Assembly: GCF_024347055.1 (NCBI RefSeq) | Contig: NZ_AP024896.1 | Location: forward strand, 1,426,001-1,490,000 | Length of the DNA: 64,000 bases | From: Vibrio porteresiae DSM 19223 | Lineage (GTDB): Bacteria > Pseudomonadota > Gammaproteobacteria > Enterobacterales > Vibrionaceae | Direction: 5' to 3' | Program-made: the position numbers and the translations under genes | The notes under the pieces: model-generated | Databases searched by the model: none | The model's input: the letters and a program-made list of their open reading frames with translations, nothing else | What the model was told of the DNA's origin: nothing | Shown here: piece by piece, positions 51,850-61,344 of the stretch | Layout of the letters: every line of letters starts with the position of its first letter | Position numbering within the stretch: the first letter of the stretch is position 1

Positions 51850-53850
51850 TTACAGCGTGAATTTCGCCACCAGTTGGCTCTGCTCCGTCGCCAAGGTATT
51901 GAGTGATTCACTGTTGTTGGCCAAGGTTTCCGAGTCCGTGGCAATGTTGGAAGCCATATCGGAAATGGTAACGATGTTAACGGCCACTTCTTTGGCAACC
52001 ACGCTTTGCTGCTCACACGCTGTGGCAATTGACCGACTCATTTCATTAATCGTCCCTAGACGAGCAATCATGGCGCGCAGTGACGCATGGGTTTCTTCGG
52101 TTTGTGTCACCGACTGATCTGCGTTGGACAAATTGCTCTCCATGATCCCCACCGCCTGCTGTGCCATTTTTTGCAGGCCATCGATTTTCTGACTAATTTC
52201 ATCCGCCGAACGACGAGAATGAGTGGCAAGTGAGCGCACCTCATCAGCCACCACCGCAAATCCACGACCGTTTTCCCCTGCACGCGCGGCTTCAATGGCC
52301 GCATTCAATGCCAGCAGGTTGGTTTGCTCAGAGATGGTTTGGATCACTTCAATAAAATGCCCTATCTCTTGCGTTTCACCGGATAGTTTAAGAATCAGTT
52401 CCGATGCGCTCTCTAAAGAGGTTTTAAGCGAACCAATAAATTCCAAGTTATTTTGCATGTTAGCAATATTGGTGTTGGCTGAATCGGTGACTTTTTCCAC
52501 CTCATTGCTGGCATCGCTCGCATGATGAGCGACTTCATCGACGGCCACTTCCATCTCCGTAATCGCGGTGGCGATAGAGTCCGTCTGCTTGCGCTGCAAT
52601 GCCAAATCACGATGGGTTTTATCACTCATCGCATAACTGTCGCCAGCCACTTGAGTCAGGGTATTCGCTGACTGTTTCACACTACCAATAAGATGGTGAA
52701 GCTGCTTACCCAGTTGGTTAATATCACGCACCACTATGCCCATTTCTGAGCGAAACTCTTCTTTAATGGTCCATGCCAAATTGCCATTCGCCAGCTCGCT
52801 TAACGCTTTCGTAATCACGTTAAGTGGACGCTTAATGGCGTAAACCACCGTGCCTGCAACAACGACGGCCACAATGATCGACACCAAAGAGAGCACAACA
52901 TTGGTGATCATTGAGTAGGAAGCTTGTTGCTCGGCTTCAGCGCGTGCTGCATCGGACAAGTGACGTACTTGAGTGGTGATCTCTCCTGCATCATCAATAA
53001 TTCGATCCACTTGTTGACCTAAGATGGCCAATTTGGCGCTACTTTGTCTCTGTAAAGCCAGCGATTGCAGATGCTGGCTCATCAATCCTTCAGGAGCAAC
53101 CACTGTGCGAGTAAGCAAATCAATATAAGGCTGCAGCGTTTTTTTACTGTCTGGCATCTCTTTGATGACCGAAGTGAGCTTTTCGCTAAACAGTGCCAGA
53201 TGCTCTTTCACCTGCTTAGTCAGAGATTGGATGTCTTGATCGTTTTCAACGAGTAATGCTTTTTGCAGCAAGTTTTCGACACTCTTTCCTTTTGCTTCAG
53301 CGATATCTAAATCAATTACCACCAGCTCCAGATTGTTCCATTCTGCTTCAGAGTTCAGCGCCGTTAAATCTTGCTCAAGATTTTTCCATCCTGCTTCAAA
53401 TTGCATCAGTTCTACAGTAGAAGCGTTCTTAGCCGCAATACGTTGATCCTGAATTTGCAAATGTTGCTCAGCGCCGTGAATCAATGCACTCGCCTCTTCG
53501 TCAACCTTAGTTAACTGCTGATTAAGCTCTGGGTAATTTTGTAAACGCTGTGCCAGTTTGTCACGGTTCGTCTGGTAGTGACTGACGGCTTCACGAAATT
53601 CCGCTGCCAGTTTTTGGCGCTGCGCCTGATCGTTTTCATTCGCGTGGAACAGCGTAATGCGATTGATGTTTTCCAAATCCAGTAACAAGGTGTTCGACCC
53701 GTCAAGCAACTCCGTCAATGTCGAGGAAGTGAGCTTTAACTGATCAGCCATTTTTACTTGGGAAACATAAGCAGAAACACTAATGCCTAAAACCAAAAGG
53801 ATCACTACAGCAAAACCTGCAATCACCCGGTGTATAAGAGACAAATACAT
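51850..53850 (-). CDS. Methyl-accepting chemotaxis protein
   Basis: A chemoreceptor of 666 residues that signals through CheA. It has an N-terminal membrane segment, a large helical periplasmic sensor (about residues 30-310, about 280 residues, of the four-helix or double-helical-bundle type), a second membrane segment near residue 335, HAMP, and a long cytoplasmic signalling domain with the hairpin tip QTNLLALNAAIEAARAGENG and GFAVVADEVRSLATHSRRSA. The frame is open to 53919, but the second ATG of an ATGATG pair at 53850 is six bases after AGAGG. The ligand is unknown. Confidence 0.92.
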   Translation of the reverse strand: MYLSLIHRVIAGFAVVILLVLGISVSAYVSQVKMADQLKLTSSTLTELLDGSNTLLLDLENINRITLFHANENDQAQRQKLAAEFREAVSHYQTNRDKLAQRLQNYPELNQQLTKVDEEASALIHGAEQHLQIQDQRIAAKNASTVELMQFEAGWKNLEQDLTALNSEAEWNNLELVVIDLDIAEAKGKSVENLLQKALLVENDQDIQSLTKQVKEHLALFSEKLTSVIKEMPDSKKTLQPYIDLLTRTVVAPEGLMSQHLQSLALQRQSSAKLAILGQQVDRIIDDAGEITTQVRHLSDAARAEAEQQASYSMITNVVLSLVSIIVAVVVAGTVVYAIKRPLNVITKALSELANGNLAWTIKEEFRSEMGIVVRDINQLGKQLHHLIGSVKQSANTLTQVAGDSYAMSDKTHRDLALQRKQTDSIATAITEMEVAVDEVAHHASDASNEVEKVTDSANTNIANMQNNLEFIGSLKTSLESASELILKLSGETQEIGHFIEVIQTISEQTNLLALNAAIEAARAGENGRGFAVVADEVRSLATHSRRSADEISQKIDGLQKMAQQAVGIMESNLSNADQSVTQTEETHASLRAMIARLGTINEMSRSIATACEQQSVVAKEVAVNIVTISDMASNIATDSETLANNSESLNTLATEQSQLVAKFTL

Positions 53851-54057
53851 CATAAACCTCTGAACTAAGGAGCATAGTGCTGCAGCGAATGCGATAATGC
53901 GCACAACTCGCTGCAACAATGTATGTCACCTGTATACCATCCGGTTATGAAGGTTATGTGTACGTGATGGCTACTTTTTCGCCAATCAGTATCCGTAGGA
54001 AGGAATAACTAGTGCAGATTGCCAGAGAACTATGACTCTGTGGTTACAGAAAAATGA

Positions 54058-54417
54058 TTAAAAAAGAAAGTGATAGATTAATACAAAAAAAGCACTGGGT
54101 AAGCCGGCAAAAAACAGCGTCCATTCTGGTTTTTTATACCAGCTGGAATCTTGCTTACCCTTTTCTATAGCGGTCTTTTTTGCCGCCATCACTTCATCGC
54201 GGCGCAGCCAATTGATTTTGCCTTTCTTACCTTGATCGCTAACGCGGGTCATTGTCATAAGGCCAGCAACACACCAAAACGTCACCAGTAAAAAGAACGC
54301 ATAATCAACCCAATGTACCAACTGAAATACGTCGAGCCATTGTTCTTCGGCATACAAGAGCGCCAAACCAACCACATTAACTAACACAACAAACTGGAAC
54401 CATTTGGCAAATTTCAC
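54058..54417 (-). CDS. Small membrane protein of unknown family
   Basis: A 119-residue protein with three probable membrane segments: FQFVVLVNVVGLALLYA, VDYAFFLLVTFWCVAGLM and TLFFAGLPSAFFVLIYHFLF, joined by a charged loop of about 35 residues (WLRRDEVMAAKKTAIEKGK). I do not recognise a family. It stands alone after the MCP gene with over 200 bases between. Confidence 0.7.
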   Translation of the reverse strand: MKFAKWFQFVVLVNVVGLALLYAEEQWLDVFQLVHWVDYAFFLLVTFWCVAGLMTMTRVSDQGKKGKINWLRRDEVMAAKKTAIEKGKQDSSWYKKPEWTLFFAGLPSAFFVLIYHFLF

Positions 54418-54932
54418 TGGGTAAACCTCTTTATTAATCCCTTTCTTATCTCAGCGCGCACTATACCCAAAACCTCACTGTGTGACCATGCCCAGCGTTG
54501 CCCCTTGTTAGCACCGCACAATCCTATCCAAAACACGTATGTTCAACAGACAAATGCTCAAAACAAGGGGGAATAAAACGCATACGAACAATATGCACCT
54601 TGTTTCATTTGTGATAATCTCGTTACCATGATAGCGAGATTTATGGCTCAGCTAACTAAATGGTCAAATATTTCTTGCATCGCTAATAAACACAATTTAT
54701 AACTAAACGTGATTAAACAAATTCCTTTTAATCAAATAATTATAACTACCTATCTAATTTTTGAATTTTTTATTATGAGGCATTCATCAATACAGAATTC
54801 AAACCAAAGCGTGAATAAATTGGAAAGTGGATCAACAGCTTTTTTTGGTCTTTACTTTATCTTTCAAGTCAACATGTGTGCTTTTAGCGCTTTATTTTCA
54901 TTGTGCATACCGAAAAGGAGTATAGGTATTTT
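54418..54932. other. AT-rich spacer with two adjacent hairpins
   Basis: No protein gene is supported; the 75-codon frame at 54709-54936 is AT-rich, lacks a ribosome site and overlaps the next gene's leader. Two hairpins lie at 54551-54611 and 54616-54641. They could be a small RNA or the end of an old mobile element. Confidence 0.5.
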
Positions 54933-55388
54933 ATGACTTTTTCTGTCATTCAAGTGGTTCCCTCGCAAGCGAAATCTATCGCCCCATTGTTTAATGAATA
55001 TCGCGTTTTTCACCAACAGGAAAGTGATCTTTCCCAAGCAGAGCAATATCTTACTGCTCGTTTAATGAAACAAGAATCCATCCTTTTTGTCGCAACAACC
55101 CCAACTAAAGAACCACTCGGTTTTGTTCAGCTTTACCCCACTTACTCGTCAATTACTGCCGGGCGTATACTTTTATTAAGTGACCTTTTTGTGAGCCCGA
55201 AAGCGAGACGACAAGGAGTGGCGACTGCGCTGTTACAGCGTATTAAAGATCATGCTGCCGATGTTCATGCGCAGCGTATCGTACTGATGTCCGATAAGTG
55301 TCGTTGCGCTGGTGTCCATGAGCTTTGCTCCAAACTCAATTACCAACCCAATAGTGAGCTTCTCTGCTTCAGTTCTGCGGTGGCCTAA
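54933..55388 (+). CDS. GNAT-family N-acetyltransferase
   Basis: A 151-residue acetyltransferase with the acetyl-CoA loop in LFVSPKARRQGVATALLQRI and the last strand in LCSKLNYQPNSELL. The frame opens at 54903, but the ATG at 54933 starts a conserved-looking N-terminus (MTFSVIQVVPSQAKSIAPLF). It stands alone, converging on the irgA gene across a terminator. Substrate unknown. Confidence 0.85.
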   Translation: MTFSVIQVVPSQAKSIAPLFNEYRVFHQQESDLSQAEQYLTARLMKQESILFVATTPTKEPLGFVQLYPTYSSITAGRILLLSDLFVSPKARRQGVATALLQRIKDHAADVHAQRIVLMSDKCRCAGVHELCSKLNYQPNSELLCFSSAVA

Positions 55389-55412
55389 GCTCTCACTCAA
55401 TACAACAAAAAA

Positions 55413-55434
55413 GGGCCAAGGAAGACCTTGGCCC
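55413..55434 (-). terminator. Terminator of irgA
   Basis: GGGCCAAGG, loop of 4, CCTTGGCCC, with T-runs on the minus strand; lies between two converging genes. Confidence 0.88.
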
Positions 55435-55479
55435 AAAAGATGTGAATCTTAAATAAAACAATACTCAAGCTAAAGTTAA

Positions 55480-57435
55480 TTAAAAGGCAACATCCATACC
55501 TAACCAGTAGCGACGACCATCTTCGGTGTAGCCATAGGTGTCGTAGTCCACGGTTTTGTCAAATAGGTTGTACACAGCACCCTTCACTTTCACGTTATCA
55601 GCCAATTGATAAGTGATACCTGCATCAAAGAAGGTATAAGAAGGCACTGGAGTAGCGCCGCTATCAGCACGTTCTACACCGTGGTAGGTGTATTTCAACC
55701 AGCTGTCCAGTTTCTCGGTCGCACGCCAAGTCACATCTGAAGAAACTAAGTGTTTAGGTAAGTTTTCTAGAGGATTACCTTTGTTATCACCGGTTTTCTG
55801 GCGAGAGTAGGTATAGGTGTAACTGGTTTTAAAATCGATCGTGTCAGTCACTGGCGTATCAAATGACGCTTCAACGCCACGAGTCACGGCTTTATCAACG
55901 TTCACGTTACGTTTGTTGGTATTACCCCAAGAGTTGGTCAAGGTATCACAGGTCGATGCCGTACAACTTGTGGTGGTGATCATGTCTTTAAAATCGTTAT
56001 TAAACAGACCCAACTCTGCATGTAGCCCCTGCTCACTACGATAAGCCAGATTAATCTCTTCAGTTACCGATTTTTCAGGTTTCAAGTCCGCTGTACCATA
56101 GCGGTTACCACCACGACTTGCCTGTACCCAACCCGGACTAGATTGACGAAGATCTGGCGCACGGAAACCGGTAGAAACGCCACCTTTTAATGTCCATGCA
56201 TCATCGATATTCCACACCGAGTAAACACGTGGGCTAAAGTGAGAACCGTAACGTTGGTCATGTTGGTAACGAATACCGCCAGTTAACGCCAGAGGATCCA
56301 GTACGCGCCATTCGTCTTCAACAAACAACGCAAAGTCGGTATTGGACAAATGGGTAATCGTCCCGCCGGTATTGGTTGTCGTATCATCCATACTCTCATG
56401 TTGAGCTTGCACACCCATGGAGAGGGTATTGGTTGCAAACGGCATGACGACAGTAGTTTTGTATTCGGTGTTATTTAATGTGATATCACGCGAATAGCTG
56501 TAAGAGCGCTCATACTGTACGTATGAGTTTTCCTTCGCATTGTCTCCCCACGTTCCTTGGTGAGAAAGCGCAGCGGTCTTACGGCTATATTTTGCTTCGG
56601 TGTAATCGGATGACAACGCATAAGCGCTGGTAGATTCATAAGATTTATCAGCATTGGAACGGCTATCTTGCTCGTTGATACCGGCATCCAAACTAAATTG
56701 ATGATTATCACTCAGTTGATAAGTCAGCTTAGTATTAATACTGCGCATGTCATTTTCAGCGTAGCCGTTGATAATATTATCTTCATCACGGTGTTGGTTT
56801 TGGCCATAAACTTGTAGAGAAAGAGAGTCAGTCAAAGGGCCCGTTACAAAGAAATTGCCATTTTGCTCATCGCCAGAGTCACGATCTTCTTGCAAAACAG
56901 TGCTCAATGAGATCTTACCCGTCCAATGTTGGTGACTCTTACTTGTAATCACGTTGATCACACCACCAATCGCGTCAGAACCATAGAGTGTCGACATTGG
57001 GCCTTTAATGACTTCGATACGTTCAATCGCTTCCAGCGGTGGTAGCCAGCCATCTTCAACGCCTGGGCCATCACTGTTAGGACGAGTTTGACGAGTTGAC
57101 ACTCGTTTACCATCGACCAGTATCAGCGTGTAAGCAGAGCCCATGCCGCGAATAGAGATATCTTTCGCATCACCACCGCCAGTCACCACAACGCCCGGAA
57201 CACTAGACAATGCATCGGCGATGTCACGATAGTAACGAGATTCCAGCTCTTCACGAGTAATTACCGTCACGCTAGCCGACGCGTTTTGCACCTTTTGGTC
57301 ATAACCCGCCGCAGTCACGACCATGGTTTCTGTGGTGTCATCACTACTCGTTGAATCTTGTGCGTAAGCACTTGGCATCGCACCCAGAACCGCTAGAGCC
57401 ACTGCTGAAAGAACGGGCTTGGAAGAAGCAAACAT
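55480..57435 (-). CDS. irgA: TonB-dependent catecholate siderophore receptor, IrgA family
   Basis: Outer-membrane barrel for ferric enterobactin-type siderophores. The 651-residue protein has a signal peptide (AMPSAYAQ), a TonB-box-like ETMVVTAAG, a plug with SVPGVVVTGGGDAKDISIRG and GPMSTLYGSDAIGGVINVIT, and ends in a barrel with a terminal Phe (GMDVAF). The plug and end, such as EDGRRYWLG, match Vibrio cholerae IrgA closely. AAGGGAAAG precedes the ATG. It is divergent from a LysR gene, like irgA and irgB in V. cholerae; the spacer has a Fur box and a large palindrome. Confidence 0.93.
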   Translation of the reverse strand: MFASSKPVLSAVALAVLGAMPSAYAQDSTSSDDTTETMVVTAAGYDQKVQNASASVTVITREELESRYYRDIADALSSVPGVVVTGGGDAKDISIRGMGSAYTLILVDGKRVSTRQTRPNSDGPGVEDGWLPPLEAIERIEVIKGPMSTLYGSDAIGGVINVITSKSHQHWTGKISLSTVLQEDRDSGDEQNGNFFVTGPLTDSLSLQVYGQNQHRDEDNIINGYAENDMRSINTKLTYQLSDNHQFSLDAGINEQDSRSNADKSYESTSAYALSSDYTEAKYSRKTAALSHQGTWGDNAKENSYVQYERSYSYSRDITLNNTEYKTTVVMPFATNTLSMGVQAQHESMDDTTTNTGGTITHLSNTDFALFVEDEWRVLDPLALTGGIRYQHDQRYGSHFSPRVYSVWNIDDAWTLKGGVSTGFRAPDLRQSSPGWVQASRGGNRYGTADLKPEKSVTEEINLAYRSEQGLHAELGLFNNDFKDMITTTSCTASTCDTLTNSWGNTNKRNVNVDKAVTRGVEASFDTPVTDTIDFKTSYTYTYSRQKTGDNKGNPLENLPKHLVSSDVTWRATEKLDSWLKYTYHGVERADSGATPVPSYTFFDAGITYQLADNVKVKGAVYNLFDKTVDYDTYGYTEDGRRYWLGMDVAF

Positions 57436-57450
57436 AATTTTCTTTCCCTT

Positions 57451-57470
57451 AAATGATAATAGTTATTAGT
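57451..57470. promoter_or_regulatory. Fur box in the irgA promoter
   Basis: AAATGATAATAGTTATTAGT is a good Fur match 15-35 bases upstream of the irgA start, so Fur should repress irgA when iron is plentiful. Confidence 0.85.
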
Positions 57471-57524
57471 TGCATTAAAATTATCTAGATTTACAATGTC
57501 CTGCATAGGGTTCATTTCATGGAA

Positions 57525-57550
57525 ACTGTGTTCCATCGCTGGAACACAGT
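57525..57550. promoter_or_regulatory. Large perfect palindrome, candidate IrgB operator
   Basis: ACTGTGTTCCA and TGGAACACAGT form perfect 11-base arms around TCGC. It lies 22 bases before the irgB start and 90 bases before irgA, where an activator of irgA that also controls its own gene could bind. Confidence 0.72.
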
Positions 57551-57571
57551 GGATTTAACAAGGGGAAACAA

Positions 57572-58480
57572 GTGCAAGATTTAGCGTCCATAAAGGCTTT
57601 TTATGCACTCTGTGAGAAGAAAAGCCTGACGGCGGCGGCCAAACATTTAAAGCAGCCAAAGTCCACGATTAGCCGTCGTTTGGTCTCTTTAGAGAATGAA
57701 GTGGGTCAATCACTGATGATTCGTAAAGGTAATCGTCTGGCGATTACTCAGGCAGGTGAAGTCTTCCATCAGTATTGTAAAAAAATGTTAGCCTTAACTG
57801 AGGAAAGCATTGATGCGATGCAGAAAGTGAGCAATGAAATCAGTGGCGAGTTAACCATTGTGGTTCATACCAACCTAGTTCGGGGATGGTTTAACAAATT
57901 GATTAATCGCTATTTAGATGAAAACCCTAACCTGAGTATTAACATCGTTAGCCAATATCAAGCGGCTTACCAACAACTCGAACCCGATTTGATCATCTGG
58001 CTTGGCGATCTTCCAGAACTAAACTGGCGCCAAGACACCATTGGTTATTGGTGTTATTCCGTGTTTGCTTCTCAAGGCTACTTAGACAAAAACGGTGCTC
58101 TCACTCACCCTAACGATATTCACCAACACCAATGGTTACACTATGCGGCGGCAGAACTGGAAAACATTGAGCTTTCTAATTCACAGGGCGAAACCTTTCA
58201 GGTGGAACGCTTTCCGAGCCGCTTTCACAGTGACAATATCACCTTACAGTTAGATAGCATCACCTCTGGACGAGGCATAGGACTGCTTCCTGTGGGGGTT
58301 TATCATAAGTTTAATGAGATGCATCATGGCAAACTGGTGGCTTGCCTACCCGACTGGCATAGCGATCCACGCCCCATCATCTGCTACACCCCGCGCGATA
58401 AACAACAAGTGAAAGCGCACACACTCGTCAACCGGATGCGAGAAACACGTCCAAAGCATTGGAATCAGCGTCTTTCCTGA
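57572..58480 (+). CDS. irgB: LysR-family activator, IrgB-like
   Basis: A 302-residue LysR regulator that in V. cholerae activates irgA under iron limitation. HTH: SLTAAAKHLKQPKSTISRRL in residues 18-37; the effector domain follows from about residue 88. GTG start with AAGGGGA ahead. Its divergence from irgA is the same as in V. cholerae. The palindrome 22 bases upstream of its start lies at the place where it would both activate irgA and limit its own expression. Confidence 0.9.
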   Translation: MQDLASIKAFYALCEKKSLTAAAKHLKQPKSTISRRLVSLENEVGQSLMIRKGNRLAITQAGEVFHQYCKKMLALTEESIDAMQKVSNEISGELTIVVHTNLVRGWFNKLINRYLDENPNLSINIVSQYQAAYQQLEPDLIIWLGDLPELNWRQDTIGYWCYSVFASQGYLDKNGALTHPNDIHQHQWLHYAAAELENIELSNSQGETFQVERFPSRFHSDNITLQLDSITSGRGIGLLPVGVYHKFNEMHHGKLVACLPDWHSDPRPIICYTPRDKQQVKAHTLVNRMRETRPKHWNQRLS

Positions 58481-58489
58481 ACAACGTTG

Positions 58490-59308
58490 TTATTCCAGTG
58501 CTGAGTTATCCCCATCGATAGGCAGCAGGATTTTGACTAAAAAATCCTGCTTATCACGTTCCATGGTTGGACCGCTCACCTGCTGAATATACACATACTC
58601 ACCAATCTCATAGTTCCATTGGCGCGCTAATTCAATAAGATATGCCACTTGCGGGTTACTCTCCATACTGCCCGCACAGTACATCGACAAATACCTTCCC
58701 GCGTCAATCTCATAAGGGTGCATCAGTTGCAATTTGGGCTGACAGGCGTACATCGCCACCACCGGATAGTCCGTTTGCTGAACTTGCGCTGTTGGCACTC
58801 GTAAACCATGAATGTTGAGATGTGACCAAGAGTAATCGCCGACTTTGTGGTGAATGGTGCTAAATAGGTCAACAATATTCCCTTCTGATTGCTCAACTAG
58901 CCCAACCTTAACCACCTCACGTAATTCGCAAAATGGCTGATTGAGATTGTTACGCACCTGCGCTAGCTCCTCTAAACGAACAATGCTTTCACCCAAGCGA
59001 TCATAAACACGATTGAGCTGAGTAATCTCTTTGCGCAGTGCCGCGCGATTCACTTTAAGCTTAGCGACCGTATTTTCCGAGAGATGTTCTTGCAACATCA
59101 CCGCAATTTCGGCATTGGTAAAACGTGCCTTTTGCAACAAGATGATCACCTGTGCCTGCGCCACTTGCGCTAGAGAATACTGTCGATAGCCATTCTCGCT
59201 ACGAATCGGGACTAGGAGATCAATCTTGTCGAAAAAACGCAACGTATGCGATGAAATCCCAGTAATCTTCTCAAACTCTTTAATGGTGAAGTGATTGGCC
59301 ACGCTCAA
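58490..59308 (-). CDS. MerR-family regulator with effector-binding C-terminus
   Basis: A 272-residue BmrR-like regulator. The MerR HTH (FTIKEFEKITGISSHTLRFF) is at residues 7-26, a dimer helix covers about 80-125, and the C-terminal half resembles GyrI-like ligand-binding domains. It starts at TTG 59308, with GTG 59302 an alternative. A tannase-family gene is divergent, with a MerR-type promoter between the two. It likely activates that gene when it binds an aromatic ester or hydrophobic compound; this is inference. Confidence 0.82.
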   Translation of the reverse strand: MSVANHFTIKEFEKITGISSHTLRFFDKIDLLVPIRSENGYRQYSLAQVAQAQVIILLQKARFTNAEIAVMLQEHLSENTVAKLKVNRAALRKEITQLNRVYDRLGESIVRLEELAQVRNNLNQPFCELREVVKVGLVEQSEGNIVDLFSTIHHKVGDYSWSHLNIHGLRVPTAQVQQTDYPVVAMYACQPKLQLMHPYEIDAGRYLSMYCAGSMESNPQVAYLIELARQWNYEIGEYVYIQQVSGPTMERDKQDFLVKILLPIDGDNSALE

Positions 59309-59330
59309 ACTATCCTATCGCAAAAACCGC

Positions 59331-59361
59331 TTTACCTTAGAGTATCTCTAACCTTTACGCT
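59331..59361 (+). promoter_or_regulatory. MerR-type promoter with 19-bp spacer
   Basis: TTTACC (59331-59336) and TACGCT (59356-59361) are separated by exactly 19 bases, longer than the usual 17. The spacer has the perfect palindrome TTAGAG/CTCTAA around TAT (59337-59351). This is the classical layout of genes activated by MerR proteins; it points to the tannase gene. Confidence 0.65.
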
Positions 59362-59442
59362 ATGCATCTGTTCTTTTATGCAAACCCATTTTCATGCAAA
59401 CCCAGTAGTTGGGTAGCAATGTTATAAACGAGAGACATCGTA

Positions 59443-61206
59443 ATGAAGAGATCGATTCTAGTCCTGCTCTCCTGTTCTATCGCTTTATTAGCAGGCTGCA
59501 GTGACCTAATTGCAAAATCAGCCCCAGTAGAATCCCATCCAAGCTCATTAGCTTTGGTGAACCCAATTACCGATTGCCAAGCGTTAACCCAAGTGGATTT
59601 GACGGCTATCGGCGGTAAAGGAAGCCAAATCCAATCGGCTAAACAAGTGGTCAATCAACAAGGTGCCACCGTATGTGAAGTGCACGGCATGCTTGCTCCA
59701 ACCATAGGTTTTACCGTACAAATGCCCACTCAGAATTGGGGACAACGCTTCATGCAACTTGGCTGCGGTGGCTTATGTGGCCGTATTGACCTACGCGTAG
59801 GCGCAGCCGATCAATGCCCTATGGTACAAAATTCGTCAATGGTACTGGCAGCCTCCGATATGGGCCACCAAGGACCTACCAGTGATTTTGGCGACATCGC
59901 GCAAAAACGTATCGACTTTGCGTATCGTTCGGTACACGTCACCGCTCTTGCAACAAAAGCACTGATAAAAGCCTATTACGGACAAGCCGAAAAATTTGCC
60001 TATTTTAATGGCTGTTCAGACGGCGGACGTGAAGCTCTGATGGAAGCACAGCGCTTCCCTACCGACTTTAACGGTATTATCGCTGGTGCGCCTGCGATGA
60101 ACTTTTCGGTGCAAAACTCAATGCATCACGGTTGGTTAGCCTTGGCAAACTCCGACAAGAACGGTCAACCTATTTTGCGAGCAGAACAGATGCCTATTTT
60201 GCATCAAGCCGTGCTCGATCAATGTGATGCGCTTGATGGTCAAACCGATGGTTTGCTACGCGACCCTCGTCAATGCCACTTCAATCCACAAGTTCTCCTG
60301 TGTAAAGTAGGCCAAACCCAAGGGTGTTTGAGCCAAGCACAAATCGATGCGGCGAAGAAAATTTATGCGGGCCCACATGATGCAAAAACAGGAGAAGCAC
60401 TTGCTCTCGGAGCACCTCTTCCCGGCTCTGAATTAGCATGGATTGGTGTTTTCGTACCACAAGATGGTTCAAACCAAATTTTCAGCAAAATGATTGCTGA
60501 AGGCGCTCTGCAAAAAGTGCTGTTTACTCATAACCCAGACCACTTTACTTTATCTGATCTGCATTTTGACTCTGCCACTTTCGACCAACTGCGTCCATTG
60601 TATGGTCTATACAGTGCGGTTGATCCTAACCTACGTGCGTTCAAACAACATGGCGGCAAATTGATTCTGTGGCATGGTTGGTCTGATCAACATATCTCTC
60701 CTATCAACAGTATTGCTTACTTTGAAGCAGTGAAAGCGGAAATGGGTGAAGCACAAATGGAGCAATTCATGAACTTCTACCTCATTCCTGGCATGTATCA
60801 CTGCTTTGGCGGCGATGGTCCAAGTTCATTTGATCTGCTCACTCCGCTGATGAGCTGGGTTGAACAAGGTCAGAAACCTAATGCGATTGTGGCTAATCAG
60901 ATGAACAAGGTTCAAGCTGACGGAGCAGGAGCACCACAAAAATCGCAAAGTAAGAAAATGCCTATCAAGCCACAAAATGTGAGTATCGTGCGCTCTCGTC
61001 CTGTCTATCCATTCCCATATGTTGCTCAATACAACGGTAATGGCGATGAAAATCAGGCAAGCAACTACCATGCGGTTAAAGGGGAAGAAGGTACGGCAGA
61101 TTACTCGTGGATGGGTCAGGAATATTATCAACCTGGCAAACAGCTCACTTGCCAAGTAGTCAATAACCAACTGCAATGCCAACCAAGGCAAGAAACTGGG
61201 CTATAA
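59443..61206 (+). CDS. Tannase/feruloyl-esterase-family lipoprotein
   Basis: Hydrolyses aromatic esters such as tannins or feruloyl-sugars at the cell surface or periplasm. The 587-residue protein begins with a lipoprotein signal (ALLAGC lipobox). Catalytic parts are GCSDGGREALM (Ser next to Cys), ILWHGWSDQHI (Asp) and PGMYHCFGG (His next to Cys): the Cys-Ser and His-Cys pairs are a mark of the tannase family. The cap domain lies between about 200 and 400. A MerR-type promoter precedes it and a MerR gene faces it. The true substrate cannot be read from sequence. Confidence 0.88.
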   Translation: MKRSILVLLSCSIALLAGCSDLIAKSAPVESHPSSLALVNPITDCQALTQVDLTAIGGKGSQIQSAKQVVNQQGATVCEVHGMLAPTIGFTVQMPTQNWGQRFMQLGCGGLCGRIDLRVGAADQCPMVQNSSMVLAASDMGHQGPTSDFGDIAQKRIDFAYRSVHVTALATKALIKAYYGQAEKFAYFNGCSDGGREALMEAQRFPTDFNGIIAGAPAMNFSVQNSMHHGWLALANSDKNGQPILRAEQMPILHQAVLDQCDALDGQTDGLLRDPRQCHFNPQVLLCKVGQTQGCLSQAQIDAAKKIYAGPHDAKTGEALALGAPLPGSELAWIGVFVPQDGSNQIFSKMIAEGALQKVLFTHNPDHFTLSDLHFDSATFDQLRPLYGLYSAVDPNLRAFKQHGGKLILWHGWSDQHISPINSIAYFEAVKAEMGEAQMEQFMNFYLIPGMYHCFGGDGPSSFDLLTPLMSWVEQGQKPNAIVANQMNKVQADGAGAPQKSQSKKMPIKPQNVSIVRSRPVYPFPYVAQYNGNGDENQASNYHAVKGEEGTADYSWMGQEYYQPGKQLTCQVVNNQLQCQPRQETGL

Positions 61207-61263
61207 CATCGAGAAGAGATCATCATGTGACGGTCTCTTTACTATTTTCCCCGTTATAAAATT

Positions 61264-61283
61264 GGGCGAGTTTCAACTCGCCC
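61264..61283. terminator. Hairpin after the tannase gene
   Basis: GGGCGAGTT and AACTCGCCC form 9-base arms around TC, 60 bases after the stop. No long T-run. Confidence 0.55.
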
Positions 61284-61344
61284 TTGCAAATTCAAACAAA
61301 AAATTATAAATATACTCAACTTCGATAAATATGAATTATTAACC

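Noticed and set aside
54709..54936. 75-codon plus-strand frame
   Set aside because: AT-rich with poor start context; overlaps the acetyltransferase leader.
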